Below are positions 11,561 to 23,605 of a DNA stretch of 64,000 nucleotides, piece by piece. The stretch comes from Cynocephalus volans (Eukaryota; Chordata; Mammalia; Dermoptera; Cynocephalidae): positions 43,130,407 through 43,194,406 of the forward strand of contig NC_084463.1 of NCBI RefSeq assembly GCF_027409185.1. Reading direction: 5' to 3'. The notes beneath the pieces are model-generated. The model saw only the letters and a list, made by a program, of their open reading frames with translations, was not told where the DNA came from and ran no database searches. Each line of letters starts with the position of its first letter. Position 1 is the first letter of the stretch. Made by a program: the position numbers and the translations under genes.

Positions 11561-12664
11561 ATAAAATTTGATCTAATTATATACAATAACTTGAAAAACA
11601 ATTAGAAAATTAGGAAAAACACAGTTCCAGTCCAAATTCAACATCATAAAATTATAAAAGTCCTTTCAGAAATCTATACATTTAGTGCCTCATAAGACTT
11701 ATGAAATTAATCTTTTCATCTGAAGACATCTATTGTATTTAGTGATGACTCAATGAGAGAGGAGTAAAGTTATAAAAAGAGAATTATCTTAACATATTAT
11801 TGAGAAAATTCTGGTTCATTTCACCACCAACCCAAGTCTTGAGCTCTCTCTGTTAATGAAGCTGAAAAATACACACTCACCTGTCACTTCTCTCTGTGTG
11901 GTGGGGATGCAAAGATTACTCAGAACCCAAATATTAAGAGCAATGAGAAGGCTGAAGGGACTACACCAAGACAACTCCCTCAAGAAGGGAGAAACAAGAC
12001 ACAGCCCTGAGTATTTGTTTCAGCTTTTATTGTACAGACAAGGAAATACAAGAGAAAAAAACAACTGAATCAATAATTTATCAAGGGAATAAAAAGAAAT
12101 TGGCTATGGGACAATCCCGGGAAAACATCTTGAGAAATAAAGGAAAGGGAGTAAAATGGATAAGAAATGACTTTAATTTTCTTATCTAATCTAGCAGAAA
12201 CCATTTGCTGTTTTCAGCATGTGCTGTTTTCAGCATTTAGGTTCTGCATAAAGTGCATTTAGGACTTTTGCCCTTTGTGCACTCCCTGTTCTTTGTCAAG
12301 CATGTGTGCTCCCACACTCACCAAGCTCAGTTCTTGGACTGGGGCTGTGTATGTGAGATGAGACCCCAAGGATGTGGTTATAAGAAAGTGATGTCGTCAG
12401 CCCATTTTCCTCCAGGCCCATAATTGTCATGTCACCTACAGAAGCAGAACAAGCCCTGTCTCTGGGATTGGTAGAAAGGGGAGCCACCAGAAGAAACACC
12501 AAAACTTACCTTATTATTGGAAAGCAGCAGATTAAGAAGTGCAGAATTCCAAAAATTTAGGATGCAAGCTCATTTTTCCAGATAATCTTGTTACAGGGGG
12601 TTTTATTGTCATATACATTATCATCAACACATGCTTTTTAATAATTGTTTTTTTGTATAAAGAA
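11561..12664. other. No recognisable gene or repeat
   Basis: About 1.1 kb without a supported gene. Short open frames at 11856-12068 (+) and 12296-12502 (-) have no recognisable features and lie in non-coding-looking sequence. Confidence 0.4.
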
Positions 12665-13040
12665 TTGAAATTTTTTTCTCACAGCTTTGATCTGGGAGGC
12701 TGGGAAGTCCACAATCCAGGGGATACATATTGTGAGGGGTTTCTTCTGTGTAGAAACTCTCTACAGAGTCCCATGGTAGCAAGGGCGTCATGTGGCAAGA
12801 ATGAACTGAGCAAGACAGCTAACCTTCTCACTTGCTCTCCTTTCAAAGCCTTTGGATCCATGCCCATTACTGTATGAATGGATCAATCCATTCAGCAGGG
12901 CACAGTCCTCACAGTCTAATCACCTCTTAAAGGCCTCACCTTTCAAACACCATAATTGGATTTCCCACCCTCCTAACACTGTTACACTGGGGGTCAAGTT
13001 TCTAATATATGAACTTTTGGGGGACATTTTTAACCCATAG
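12665..13040 (-). mobile_element. MaLR LTR, antisense, 5'-truncated in plus order
   Basis: The plus strand reads as the reverse complement of a MaLR LTR: CTCACAGCTTTGATCTGGGAGG-type text, then CTAATCACCTCTTAAAGGCC, then TTGGATTTCCCACCC and TCTAATATATGAACTTTTGG before the ACCCATAGAA edge. Only one LTR is seen, so it is probably solo. Confidence 0.65.
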
Positions 13041-13153
13041 AAAAATCGTTGTTCTTAGGAAATACACATTGGAATATCTATGAAAAAACTTCCAGAAGAA
13101 AAAAATAGTATTATGTATATTTTGTACACATACAAAGTGCATATGGAAATATT

Positions 13154-13188
13154 CTGTCTCTCTCTCTCTTTCTCTCTCTCTCTCCCAT
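13154..13188. repeat. CT-rich simple repeat
   Basis: An almost pure TC/CT dinucleotide run of about 35 bp. Confidence 0.8.
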
Positions 13189-13263
13189 TACTGCTCAAAT
13201 CTATTCACTATCTCCTAAAGAAATTGGAAAAGTTGTTCCCTCAACTGCAAATAGAAATAAATA

Positions 13264-13490
13264 CAGTTACCCCTCAGTATCCTCAAGGAGTTGGATTCAA
13301 GACCACAGAGAATACCAAAATTCAGAGACATGCAAGTCCCTTATATAAAATGGCATAGCATTTGCATACAACCAACAGAAATGTCCATATACTTTAAATC
13401 ATCTCTACATTGCTTATAATGCTTGTCAATGCTATGCAAATAGTTCTTATACTGTATTTTTAAAATTTGTATTTTTTCTTAATGCCATCT
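13264..13490 (+). mobile_element. MER2/Tigger-type DNA transposon fragment
   Basis: The sequence starts CAGTTACCCCTCAGTATCCT and continues with CAAGTCCCTTATATAAAATGG, CATAGCATTTGCATACAACC and ACTTTAAATCATCTCTA, the terminal part of the MER2/Tigger1 pogo-like family. No transposase frame is present. It was inserted next to the 3' end of the following L1. Confidence 0.75.
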
Positions 13491-13494
13491 TGTG

Positions 13495-16400
13495 ATTTTT
13501 TGTAAATATTTTAAATTTTATTTATTATTATTATTATTAGCATATTCATTATTAAAAGTCATAATTTTTCTTTATGCCTTTAACAAACCTGTCACTCCCC
13601 AGCCCCCATCTCTCCCCCCTCCCCAGTTCTAGTATTATTAGGTCTGTTCTCTCCTTCTGAAAATTCAACATATTATTGTGGTTCTTTCCTTCTTCCTTCC
13701 TTTCTTCTTTCTTTCTCCCTTTCCTTCTTTCTTATTACCCAGGTATGAGTGAGGACATGAGGTATTTCTCTTTCTCTGTCTGGCTTAATATAATGCTCTC
13801 CAGTCTCATCCATGTTGCTGCAAGTGGCAGAATTTTATTCTTTTTTATGGCTAAGTGGTATTCCATCATGTGTATATACCACATTTTCCTTATACAGTCA
13901 TCTGTGGTGGACATTTAGGTTGGTTCCATATTTTAGCTGTTGTATATAGAACTGTGATGAACATAGAAGTGCAGGTATCCCTTCAACATGATGATTTCCA
14001 TTCCTTTGGATATACATCCCATAATGGGATTGCTGGATCATATGGTAGTTCTGTGTGTAGTTGTTTGAAAAACCTCTATATTGTTTTCCATAATGGCTAT
14101 GCTAATTTACCATCCCACCAACAATGTAGAAGAGTTCCCCTTTCCCCATATCCTCACCAGCATTTGTTATTCTCAGTCTTTTTCATACTGCCAGTCTAAA
14201 TGGGGTGAGATGATATCTCAATGTGGTTTTGATTTGCATTTCCTGGATGACTAGTGATGATGACACTTTTTCATGTACCTGTTGGCCATTTGTATGTCTT
14301 CCTTTGAAAAATATCTGCTCATCTCTTTTACCCATTTCTTAATTGAATTGTTTGTTTATTTGTTTGTTTTTACTGTATAGTAGTTTGATTTCCTTATATA
14401 TTCTGGATATTAATCCTTTGTCAGATGTATAGTTTGTAAATATTTTCTCCTACTCAGTAGGTTGTCTTTCCTCTCTGTTGTTTTTTTCCTTTGCTGTGCA
14501 GAAGGTTTTTAATTTGATATAATCCACTTGTTTATTATTCCTTTTGTTGCTTGTGCTTTGGGGACCTTATTCATAAATTCTTTGCCTAGTACTGCTAACT
14601 GGAGTGCTTCCCCTATGTTTTCTTTTAGTAAATTTATGGTTTCAGGTCTTATATTTAAGTCTTTAATCCATTTTGAGTTGATTTTGGTATATGTTCAAAG
14701 GTACGGATCCAGTTTTATTCTTAAGCATATGGATGTCCAGTTTTCCCAGCATGATTGATTGAAGAGGCAGTCTTTTCCCCAATGTATGCTCATGTAGCCT
14801 TTGCCAAAGATTGGTTGTCTAGAAGTCTGTGGGTTGATTCTTGGGCATTCTATTCTGTTGCATTAGTCCAAGTGTCTGCTTTTATGCCATTGCCATGTTT
14901 TGTAATATTATTTGAAACTTTGTAATGTTATTTGAAGTTGGGTAGGGTTAGGCCTCCAGTTTTATTGTTTTTTGATCAGGATTGCTTTGGCTATTCAGAG
15001 ACTTTTGTTGTTCCCTATTAATGTTAGGATTGCTTTTTCTATTTCTGTGAAGAATGTCATTGGAATTTTGATGGGGATTGCATTGAATCTATAGATTGCT
15101 TTTGGTAGAATGGACATTTTCATGCTGTTAATTCTTCTAATCCAAGAGCATAGTATGTCTTTCAATTTGTTTGTGCCCTCTTTAATTTCTTTCAGCAGTG
15201 TTGTATAGTTCTCATTGTAGGGATCTTTAATCACCTTGATTAAATTGATTTCTAGGTTTTTTGTTTGTTTGTTTGTTTTGTTTTGTTTTGGCAACTATTG
15301 TGAATGGGCTTGCTTTCTTGATTTCTTTTTCTGCTAGTTCGTTATTGGAGTATAAAAACACTATTGATTTTGGGGTGCTGATTTTGTATTCTGCCACATT
15401 ATTGAAATTGTTAATCAGCACTAAGAGTTTTTTGCTAGCATCTTTAGGTTTTTCTATATGTAAGCTCATGTCATCTGTGAACAGGGACAGTTTGATTTCA
15501 CTCTTTCCTATCTGGATGCCCTTTCTTTCTGTCCCTTGACTAATTGCTCTACCTAGTACTTCTAATACTGTGTTAAATAGGAGTGGTGAGAGTGGACATC
15601 CTTGTATTTTTCTTGTTCTTAAGGGAAAAGCTTTCATTTTTTCCCCTTTCAGGATGATATTGATGATTGATTTTTCATATATGGCTTTCATTGTGTTGAG
15701 ATAATTTTCTTCTGTATCTAATTTGCTGAGAGTATTTATCATGAAGGGATTTTGAATTTTGTCAGATGTTTTTTTCTGCATCTATTGAGATAATCACATG
15801 GATTTTGTCCTTGGTATTGTTGATGTGGTGTATCACATTTACTGATTTGCATATGTTGAGCCATGCTTGCTTCCCTGGGATAAATCCCACTGGATCGTGA
15901 TGTATAATTTTTTTGATGCATTCCTGTATTCTGATTGCTAACATTTTGTTGAGAATTTTTGCATCTATGTTCATCAAAGATATTGGCCTGTAATTTTCTT
16001 TTTTTGTTTTATATTTGTCTGGTTTTGGTATCAGGGTGATGCTGGTCTCATAGAATAACTTTGGGAGAATGGCTTCTGTTTTAATTTTTTTGGAATAGTT
16101 GTTGTTGTTGTTAATCTAGCTAATGGTTTCTCTATTTTATTTATCTTCTCAAGAATCAACTTTTGGTTTGATTGATCTTTAGTATCATTTTTGAAGTTTC
16201 TTTTTCATTTAGTTGTCCTGTGATCTTAATTATTTCTGTCTACTACTTTGAGAATTGGATTGTTGTTTTTATAGTTCTTTGAGGTGTTGTGCTGTCATTT
16301 ATTTGATTTTTAAAAAAAATTCTTTTGATGCAAGCATTTATTGCAATAAACTTCCCTCTTAGTATGGCTTTTTGCAGGATCCCACAGGTTTTGGTATGAT

Positions 16401-16861
16401 ATATCTTTATTTTTATTAGTTTAAAGAAACTTTTTGATTCCCTGTTTAATTTTTTCTTGGGCTCATAGGTCATTCAGGAGCCTGTTGTTTAGTTTTCCTG
16501 CACTTGTATAGTTTCCAGAGTTTCACTTGTTATTGATTTCCAGATTTAATCCATTGTTGTTTGAAAAGATACTTGGAATTATTTTGATTTTTAAAAATTT
16601 GCTGAGACTTGCTTTGTCACCTCACCTGTGGTCTATCCTTGAGAATGTTCCATGAGGTGATAAGAAGAATATATATTCTGTAGTTGTTGGATAAAATGGT
16701 CTGTAGATGTCTTCCAGGTCCAATTGGTCTAAGGTGTTTAAATCCTTTGTTTCTTAGTTGATTTCTTGCTTGGAAAATCAACATCCAATGTTGATTGGAT
16801 GGTCCATCCAATGCTGAGAGAGGGGTATTCAGGTCACCCACTCTAATGCAGGAGTGCCATA
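13495..16861 (-). mobile_element. L1 element, antisense: 3' UTR and ORF2 (part 1)
   Basis: The minus strand gives an L1 3' end (from 13495) followed by most of ORF2 in broken frames. Clear pieces include 14995-15294 ([19 protein letters not shown], the ORF2 C-terminal domain), 15227-15781 (RT palm with LFTDDMSLHIEKPKD; the catalytic DD is kept but the usual FADD reads FTDD), 15762-15977 ([19 protein letters not shown] fingers) and 16243-16473. Frameshifts and stops make it dead. At 16862 the L1 is cut by a retroviral LTR; it resumes at 17719 with about 770 bp of L1 missing, judged against the L1 at 54190-58075. Confidence 0.88.
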
Positions 16862-17340
16862 TGTGAGAGGGCACTTATGTAGTGTTTGCCAACTCCAAAG
16901 AACACTCCTGGTGGTCCAGCTGGTAGAGACATTGGTTTATTAGATTTATGAGAGTCACTGATGGTGGTGGGTCAGTCAGATATCCACACTGCTATGGGGT
17001 ACATGAGAACAGTTATATAGTGAACAGATCAGAGTAGTGGTAAAATTATTTTCGGACTTACATGTAGACTCTCATCTTACTCACGTAACTCAGAGTGTGT
17101 GGGAAATCTGGCTGAGTAGATAAGTTAACCTACTCTCTACTCTTCTGGCGCCAGAGTGCTTGTTCATTTACTTAGGTTCCCTGCTCCCTCCAGCCCTGTT
17201 TGTCTTAAAGGATGCATGCCTTCCCCTAGATAACTACTTTGGCCAGGAGTAGTTTCCCCAGGGGAAGGAGGAACTCTGGTATGTATGGGGAGGAGGGAAT
17301 AGGGCTATGTCTAGCATTTACCCTACATTCCACTCCTACA
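16862..17340 (-). mobile_element. 3' LTR of a class I endogenous retrovirus
   Basis: On the minus strand it begins TGTAGGAGTGG at 17340 and ends CTCTCACA at 16862 (479 bp), with an AATAAA signal near 16940. A purine-rich stretch (GAAGACTGAGAGTGGAA) lies just upstream, as expected for a polypurine tract. Env sequence precedes it on the same strand. Confidence 0.7.
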
Positions 17341-17373
17341 TATGACTGTTCCACTCTCAGTCTTCACAGCACA

Positions 17374-17718
17374 TTAATCTTCTGCATGTCCCCTAGGGTG
17401 GAGTAGCGAACTGTGCATTGCATCCAAATACCATAAATGCAGTACAGCCCACAAGTACTGAACAACAGCACTCTTGTCACTACTGCTACTCTTATTATGA
17501 CTTTTTTCCCAGAGTGAGCCAAGTGAGAAAAACCAATCTGAGAAAGGGTCTTGGGCACTAGCATCAATAGCCTTAATTTTGGCATGCGTGGTTTTCAGAG
17601 CAAGGGAGATAGTGTAAGAGAAATCAGGAATATACATACAACATTCTGTCTTAATAATGGCACAGCTGCCCACTTGGGCAGTGATAAGCCTGTCTAGAGC
17701 GATCCTGTTTTGCAACAC
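17374..17718 (-). pseudogene. Endogenous retroviral env (transmembrane subunit) fragment
   Basis: A 114-codon minus-strand stretch begins LQNRIALDRLITAQ, includes a CX6CC motif (CAIIKTECC) and continues CMYIPDFSYTISLAL. This is the ectodomain core of a class I TM envelope subunit: the region just after the heptad repeat with the disulphide motif used for linkage to SU. The upstream part of env (SU, cleavage site, fusion peptide) is absent because the element stops at the L1 junction at 17718. The downstream membrane anchor is only partly readable before the LTR. It is a remnant, not an intact envelope. Confidence 0.8.
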
Positions 17719-18890
17719 TACTCTTGCTGGGTATAGAATTCTTAGCTGACAATTTTTTTCTTTCAGTATTTTGAATATATCGTCCTGTTTTGTTCTGGAA
17801 TGTAGGTTTCAGTTGAGAAGTCTGTTGTTAGTCTAATGGAGGTCCGTTATGGTTGGCTTGATGCTTTTTTCTTGCTGCTTTTAGAATTCTCTTTGTCTTT
17901 GAGCTTTGCCAGTTTGACCAGAATGTGTCTTGGAGAGGATCTTTTTGGATTGAATATGTTTGGCAATCTTTGGGCTTCCTGGATATGAAAGTCTGTGTCT
18001 CTCCCTATGCCTGGGATGCTTTCCATTATTTTTCCTTAACTAGGTATTCAGCGTAACTTCCTTTTCCTCCCCTTCTGGAATACCAGTGATTCAGATGTTT
18101 GTGCATTTGAGATTGTTTGCTAGCTCTCTTAGATTTTTTTCTTTTTTAAAATTCTCTTTTCCTTTTTTTGTCTGGCTAAGTTATTTCAAAAATACCATCT
18201 TTGAGTTCTGAAATTCTTTCTTCTCGCCTGCTGCTCAAGCTGTCTGTTGTGCTTTTTATTTCACTGAGTGAATCCTTCAGTTCTAGGAGTTTTATATTAT
18301 TTTTTAAGGTATTAATCTCTTTTTAAATTTCCCCCTTCATATCCTGGATACTTTTTCTTATTTTATTGTGTTCCATAATTGAGTCTTCTCTCACCTCTTT
18401 GAGTTATCTTAAGATCACTGCCTAGAATTCCTTTTCAGACATTTCTAGGGTTTCTTGCTCTATGGGATCTGTATTTTAGAGTTACTGTATTCCTTTGATG
18501 GTGTCATATCTTCTTGTTCATTTTCAGTTCTAGTACTTTTTCATTAATGTTTGGTCATCTGGTAGGGCACTTGTTTCCTCTATTACTCTGGATTGGGCTA
18601 TGAGGAGAAAGGCTTTCTCTATTTGTAAGTTCTACTGGTGACTCCTGTTTCAATGCAATCAAATGTGCAGTGGGCTCCCTGCAGGCTGGCACTGGCTGCC
18701 ACTCTGGTGGTGAGCCATCCTTGCAGTGGCAGTAGATGTGGCAGTGGCTGTGGTAGACCACCTTGGCTCCTTCTCAGGCTTTGGGTGGGCCTTTCTGAGG
18801 CTTGGGTCTGGGCCCACAGAAGTGGCATGTGGGATGGTGCTCACCTTGGCTCATGGTCAGGCAGTTGGCAGGACATTCCCTTGTTTACCA
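17719..18890 (-). mobile_element. L1 element, antisense: ORF1 and 5' UTR (part 2)
   Basis: The sequence parallels 56900-58020 of the second antisense L1 (for example the TTGCTGCTTTTAGAATTCTC and GCCAGTTTGACCAGAATGTG blocks), which is L1 ORF1 in reverse, followed by a GC-richer 5' UTR part at 18640-18890. ORF1 frames are broken. Confidence 0.8.
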
Positions 18891-19918
18891 ATAATTCTAA
18901 CATAAATGAGTAGAATGTCTCTTAGATTTCTCAATATACCCTCAATGTTTTGAGTAATTCCTGCTGGTCTTAATACATGTTTCCTATTGGTTTCTGGCTT
19001 TTAAAGCTATACTTAGAATATAAGCACTTTGGCGGGAATTAAGAAAATGCCACCTCTGGCAGACCTACTTAAATAAGGTGCTCTGTCTTCCAGAGGACGC
19101 AACTCTAAGCTAGAGCACCAGGCATGGAAAGCAGAATTCAGGATACTTTTCACTATCCACCAGTATGCCAATTTTGGCACTTGCACATATAGAAGGAAGA
19201 AAGAACATCTCCATGTTAAGCAGCACTGAGGTCTGGAATATACATTGCCCTTCCAAATATATCTAACTTAGTATCAGGTCCTGGGGTGATGTGTTGTGCC
19301 ATTTTCATTCTCAGTCTCCTCGGCATCTTCTACTCATGGGACTGTTTTATTTCATGCACTCAGCATTAGAGCACCTACTCTTTAGCAACTTCCAAAGTTA
19401 TTGTTTCTCTGACAACCCATAAACAACATTTTTTGTGGTAATTAACCCTAACCTTACCACACATCATTTTATCTGTCACAATTTTCTCTTTTCTAATTAA
19501 ATATGTGGTTTTTACAGTGGTGAGTTTTAGTCTTCTAAACCTATGAAACTGAGAACAGTACTCCAGCTCCCAGCCTGTTTGCATTCAGCCTGATGTACTT
19601 ACCACACGTCTTCTCTGATTCCCTAACATTTTCTCCACTTGGACTCAGTCAGACTTCAGACCTACCACACAGACTTCTGTCTTCAAGTATAATTCTTCTA
19701 GCTATCTCCAACCCAGTACAATCTATCATCAACTTTTATCATTATGACCTCATTGCTCAATCCAGGCAAACGTCCTAGGTTTGGATCTGTTTGCCTTCTT
19801 GAAAGTCCTTTAAAACCTCTTCTTATTTTTATTCGGTGTTAAAACAAACAAACAAACAAACAAATATCTTTTAACCAAGAATTATGTATCCACCAAAGCT
19901 ATATATCAAAATTAAAGG
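18891..19918. other. No recognisable gene
   Basis: About 1 kb with only short open frames (19375-19584 on minus, 19593-19778 on plus), neither with recognisable features. A short AAAC tandem lies near 19845-19862. Confidence 0.4.
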
Positions 19919-20035
19919 CATGACTGGCTGGTTAGTTCAGTTGGTTAGAGCATGGTGGTATAACACCAAGGTCAAAGGTTCAGATCCCCATTCTGGTCAG
20001 CTAGCAAAATTAATTTAACTAATTAATTAATTATG
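19919..20035 (+). mobile_element. tRNA-derived SINE (CYN-like), plus strand
   Basis: CTGGTTAGTTCAGTTGGTTAG (A-box region), TATAACACCAAGGTC and GGTTCAGATCC (B box) follow tRNA-Ile closely. The tail is AT-rich. The body is somewhat diverged. Confidence 0.72.
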
Positions 20036-20039
20036 AGAA

Positions 20040-21830
20040 AACTAAAGGCAAAATAAAGAATCCCAGATAAAGAAAAAGAAAATTTGCTGCTAGCACACTT
20101 ACCTTATAAGAAATATTAAAGTGTAGTCCCTCAGTGACAACAGAGGGTAAATTGAGGGCACAGAAAAAGAGAAAGAGCACTGATAAAAGTAATTTTGTAA
20201 TTATAGAAGACAGTATGAATATATATTTATTTTTAATAAGTTATTTTTAAAAGCAATTGCATAAAAAATATATATGTAACCAAAAAATTGGGTCTATAAA
20301 TATATAGACATATTTTCTAATAGCTACACCAGGACCTGGAGAATCAAAGCTATATTGAGTCAAGGTAATCACTGAAGATAATAACTTGAATTCACAGGAA
20401 AAATGAAAAGAATAAGAGATGAGAAGGTTATCATGGAAAATGTAAATATATAATTGATCAACTAACTTCTCTCAGCTTTTTAAAAATAAATATAATTCCA
20501 TAGAGAAAGTCAGAACATTATATTTTTGAGTTTGTAACATATACATAAAATAACAATACTAAAGAAGTTGGGGAAAGAAATAGAGATATATAGAAATAAC
20601 GTTTCTGTAGTTCATTAGAGCTGTTTTAAAATAATTCTGAAGCAGACTGTGATGAGGTAAATGCAAACGATAACTCCTAGAGACACCAGTGAGAAAAAAC
20701 TGAAAACGTGTAGAAGTAAATTTTAAATATATTAAAATGCGACATGAAAAAGAATCACTTAAAGCAAATGAAAGCAGGAAAAAGAATAAAATATCCTAAA
20801 GGGCATGTGGTCTATAAAAAACAAAAAGTAAATGTCGGATGCAAATTCAACTGTATCAATATCAACATTGGACATGAAAGGACTGGTTAATCCTTTCAAA
20901 AGTTAGAGATTGTCTAACTGAATCTGAAAAACAGTATCATCAATAACAGCAAGATGAAAATAGATGAGGGTACTTCACAACTTTCATGGAAAGATTCATA
21001 TTATATTTTAATTCTATTTTTCCACAAACTCTTTGCAGTATCCTCTTGTACTCTATAAGACTCTCACATTGGATCCAAAGACACAAATAAGATAAATGTA
21101 AAAGTATTTATACACAAATGCAAACTTGTGAAAGCCAGAGTGGCTATACTAAAATCAGACAATAAACGTTAAAACAAAAAAATTGTTAGTGAAGATAAAG
21201 AGGGCTATTCTATAATATAATAATACTGTCAATTTATTCTGAATATATACAGTTATAATATAGGTAATATCAATAGTGATAACATTATATTAAACAAAAT
21301 ACTGTGCTTTATTCCTGGAATACAATAATGGTTCAACACACAAAATTTAATAAATGTAATATATCACAGTAACAATAAATGCATAAAACCATAGAATTAT
21401 TTCATTTGATACAGGAAAACATTTGACAGCTTTTAGCACTTCTTTCTTTTACAATAGCACTCGGCAATTAGAAATATGGGGAAATGACTGCAATATGATG
21501 AAGGCCGTATGTAAACAGCTCACAGCTGACATATTCAGAGGTGAAAGACTGCAAGGTTTTTCTCTGAGATCAAAAACAAGACAAGGATATCCACTTTTAA
21601 ACTTCTGTTAAACACAGTACTGGAAATTTTAGCTAGAGCACTTGCACACACATATAGAAAAAAGCATGTAGATGGGAAAGAAAAAATTATGTCTATTAGC
21701 AGATAACATAAGCTTATATGAAGGAAACCCTAAGCATTTTGTTTTAAAGAGCGAATTCATACCGAATTCAGCTAAATTAGATAGTACAAAATTAACACAC
21801 TAATATGAGTTTATGTTTAACCACTATTTC
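20040..21830 (+). mobile_element. Old L1 fragments, plus strand
   Basis: Decayed L1 sequence. The clearest part is 21390-21720, with TTTCATTTGATACAGGAAAAC, then CAAGACAAGGATATCCACTT (RT palm), then CAGTACTGGAAATTTTAGC. No open frame longer than about 60 codons survives. A hairpin repeat interrupts it at 20968-21044. Confidence 0.6.
20968..21044 (+). repeat. Short hairpin MITE-like repeat, copy 1
   Basis: The element is about 77 bp. The left end GGGTACTTCACAACTTTCA and the reverse complement of the right end (GGATACTGCAAAGAGTTTG) form imperfect terminal inverted repeats continuing through TGGAAA. A related copy is at 39472-39545. Confidence 0.6.
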
Positions 21831-21839
21831 TTAACATTC

Positions 21840-23055
21840 TAAAAAGGAAATTAGAAAAACCATTCATGATAAAATGTGTGTACCTTAAAACTACCAAATG
21901 TACTCCCATAAGTCCCTTAAGTTTTGTTCACTTTTTTCATTGCTGTTTTTTTCTTTTTTGATCATTTCAAATGGCTTTTCTTCAGTTTTGCTGGTTATTT
22001 TCCTGTCTGTTTGAGTCTTTTTTTTTAAAGCACTTTTACTGAATTTTTAAATTTTATTATTGTGTTTTCAGCTCCAGAATTTCTTTCGTTATTTTGATAA
22101 TATTTATATCTTTTTTTGATATTCTAATTTTCTTCATACATCATTTTTGTTATTTTATGTGGTTGTCTGTTGTGCTCTCTTTTGTTTTATTGAGCATATT
22201 TAGGAGAGTTGCTTGAAAAACTCATCAAGCAAATCTGAAGCCTGCCTTTAGGATCAGTTTCTGGAGTATTTTGGTTGTTTGCTCACTTGCTTGCTTGGAA
22301 TGACTTATGTTATCCTTATTCTCTGGTACATGTTTATTAAAAATTGGACACTTGACAAAACATTAAACTCTATCAGACTTCGCAGAACAATTCTATGCAA
22401 TAGAAGACATTAAATAATTAGACTGGTGTTGAAGTACTTGGTCCTCTTACAATGTTTTTAAGATTCATTTTTTTTCTAATTCTCCTTTATGCATGGCTGC
22501 TGTTAAATGTCTTAATTTCCATAAGAGTCTCAAAACCTTAGGTGTTTTCTTGTTGTTTTTTTTGCTCATATTATCTTACCCCCAGGTGCCCACAGGTCTA
22601 TAGTTCTCCTGCAGCTCTCACATGTTCCTGACCAACCACTTCTTTTAATGACCTTCTACCTGACATTTGAACTATGCTGCCACTTCTGTTGGCAGTGTGA
22701 GTCAGGTGAAACAGAGAGCAATCCTTCAGGAAGCCTTAGACTAGCCAGAACATTGCAAGCAAGTGACATTCTTTCCATCCTATGGGAAAAAAACAGGAAT
22801 CAGGTGGCTCTTCCCTAACTGAGCCACACTACACCAGTCCAGTGAGGGGCTGCAACAAGAGAAAGCAAAAAACAAAAAGTATTTTCTACCATTTTAAGTG
22901 TATTCTTTTATTCTTTAAGTGTATGGCTGCTGTGGCTTTTTAACTTGTTTCCAAAGTTCATACAAAATTATTATGGTTCATTATTGTTCATTTTATGTTT
23001 TCCTGTGGGAATAAGGGCCCAAAGCTTCTCAGTCTTCCATCTTGGAATCACTTCA
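21840..23055 (-). mobile_element. Old L1 ORF1/5' UTR fragment, antisense
   Basis: T-rich antisense text resembles L1 ORF1/5' UTR. On the minus strand the right edge reads CCAAGATGGAAGACTGAGAAG, the usual start of an L1 5' UTR around its CAAGATGG (YY1-type) site, so the element's 5' end is near 23055. Confidence 0.5.
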
Positions 23056-23149
23056 GATTTCTTTTATAAACTTGCATTTATCAATATTTTTGTACTTCCA
23101 AATTTTGAGTAATGAGTAGAAAAAAGTCCCCTTGCTGTTTCTTAGGTAA

Positions 23150-23582
23150 TTGACCCATTTTTTAAATCTTGTGATTGTGTTAAACAATCACGGGGTCAAT
23201 AACCTGAGCCTTTCTCCATATTTTGAGTTTCTACATAAAAAATATCACCCTAACACAGTGTATAATCAAATAAAACCTTAACATAAAAGTATATATATAT
23301 ATATATATATTTGTAACAAATCACAAGGTTTCAGCCATCACAGAAAGCCAGAATTCAACCAATCACAGGCAGCTAACTCATCACATCATGCACAAGTAAG
23401 GCAGACAACTAGCTGCAGTCAGGTAATCTCTCAACTTTAATTCTGTGTCTGGCCTATTAAAATTTGCTGTTCACATTGATGGTTGGTGGAACTGCTTCTA
23501 GTCTGAGTGCTGCGTGACCATGGATCATTTTTTGTTCAAGTGAACTCTGTAAAATTTATATGGTTGAAAGTTTTTTTTAACA
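23150..23582 (+). mobile_element. LTR of an ERV-L-type element (start uncertain)
   Basis: The right edge is sharp: sequence ending …TTTTTTTTAACA at 23582 is followed after three bases by a tRNA-Leu-like primer site. The LTR includes a (TA)n run at 23290-23310. The left edge cannot be fixed without the 3' LTR, so the 23150 start is approximate. Confidence 0.5.
23290..23310. repeat. (TA)n microsatellite
   Basis: About ten pure TA units inside the LTR. Confidence 0.9.
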
Positions 23583-23585
23583 GTT

Positions 23586-23605
23586 TGGTGTTAGAAGTGG
23601 AATCC
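23586..23605 (+). other. Retroviral primer-binding site, tRNA-Leu-like
   Basis: TGGTGTTAGAAGTGGAATCC differs at two positions from the ERV-L leucine-tRNA primer site (TGGTGTCAGAAGTGGGATCC) and sits three bases after an LTR ending in CA. Confidence 0.75.

Noticed and set aside
17374-17718. Domesticated env (syncytin-like) gene
   Set aside because: Only part of the TM subunit is present; SU, cleavage site and fusion peptide are missing, so it is a remnant.
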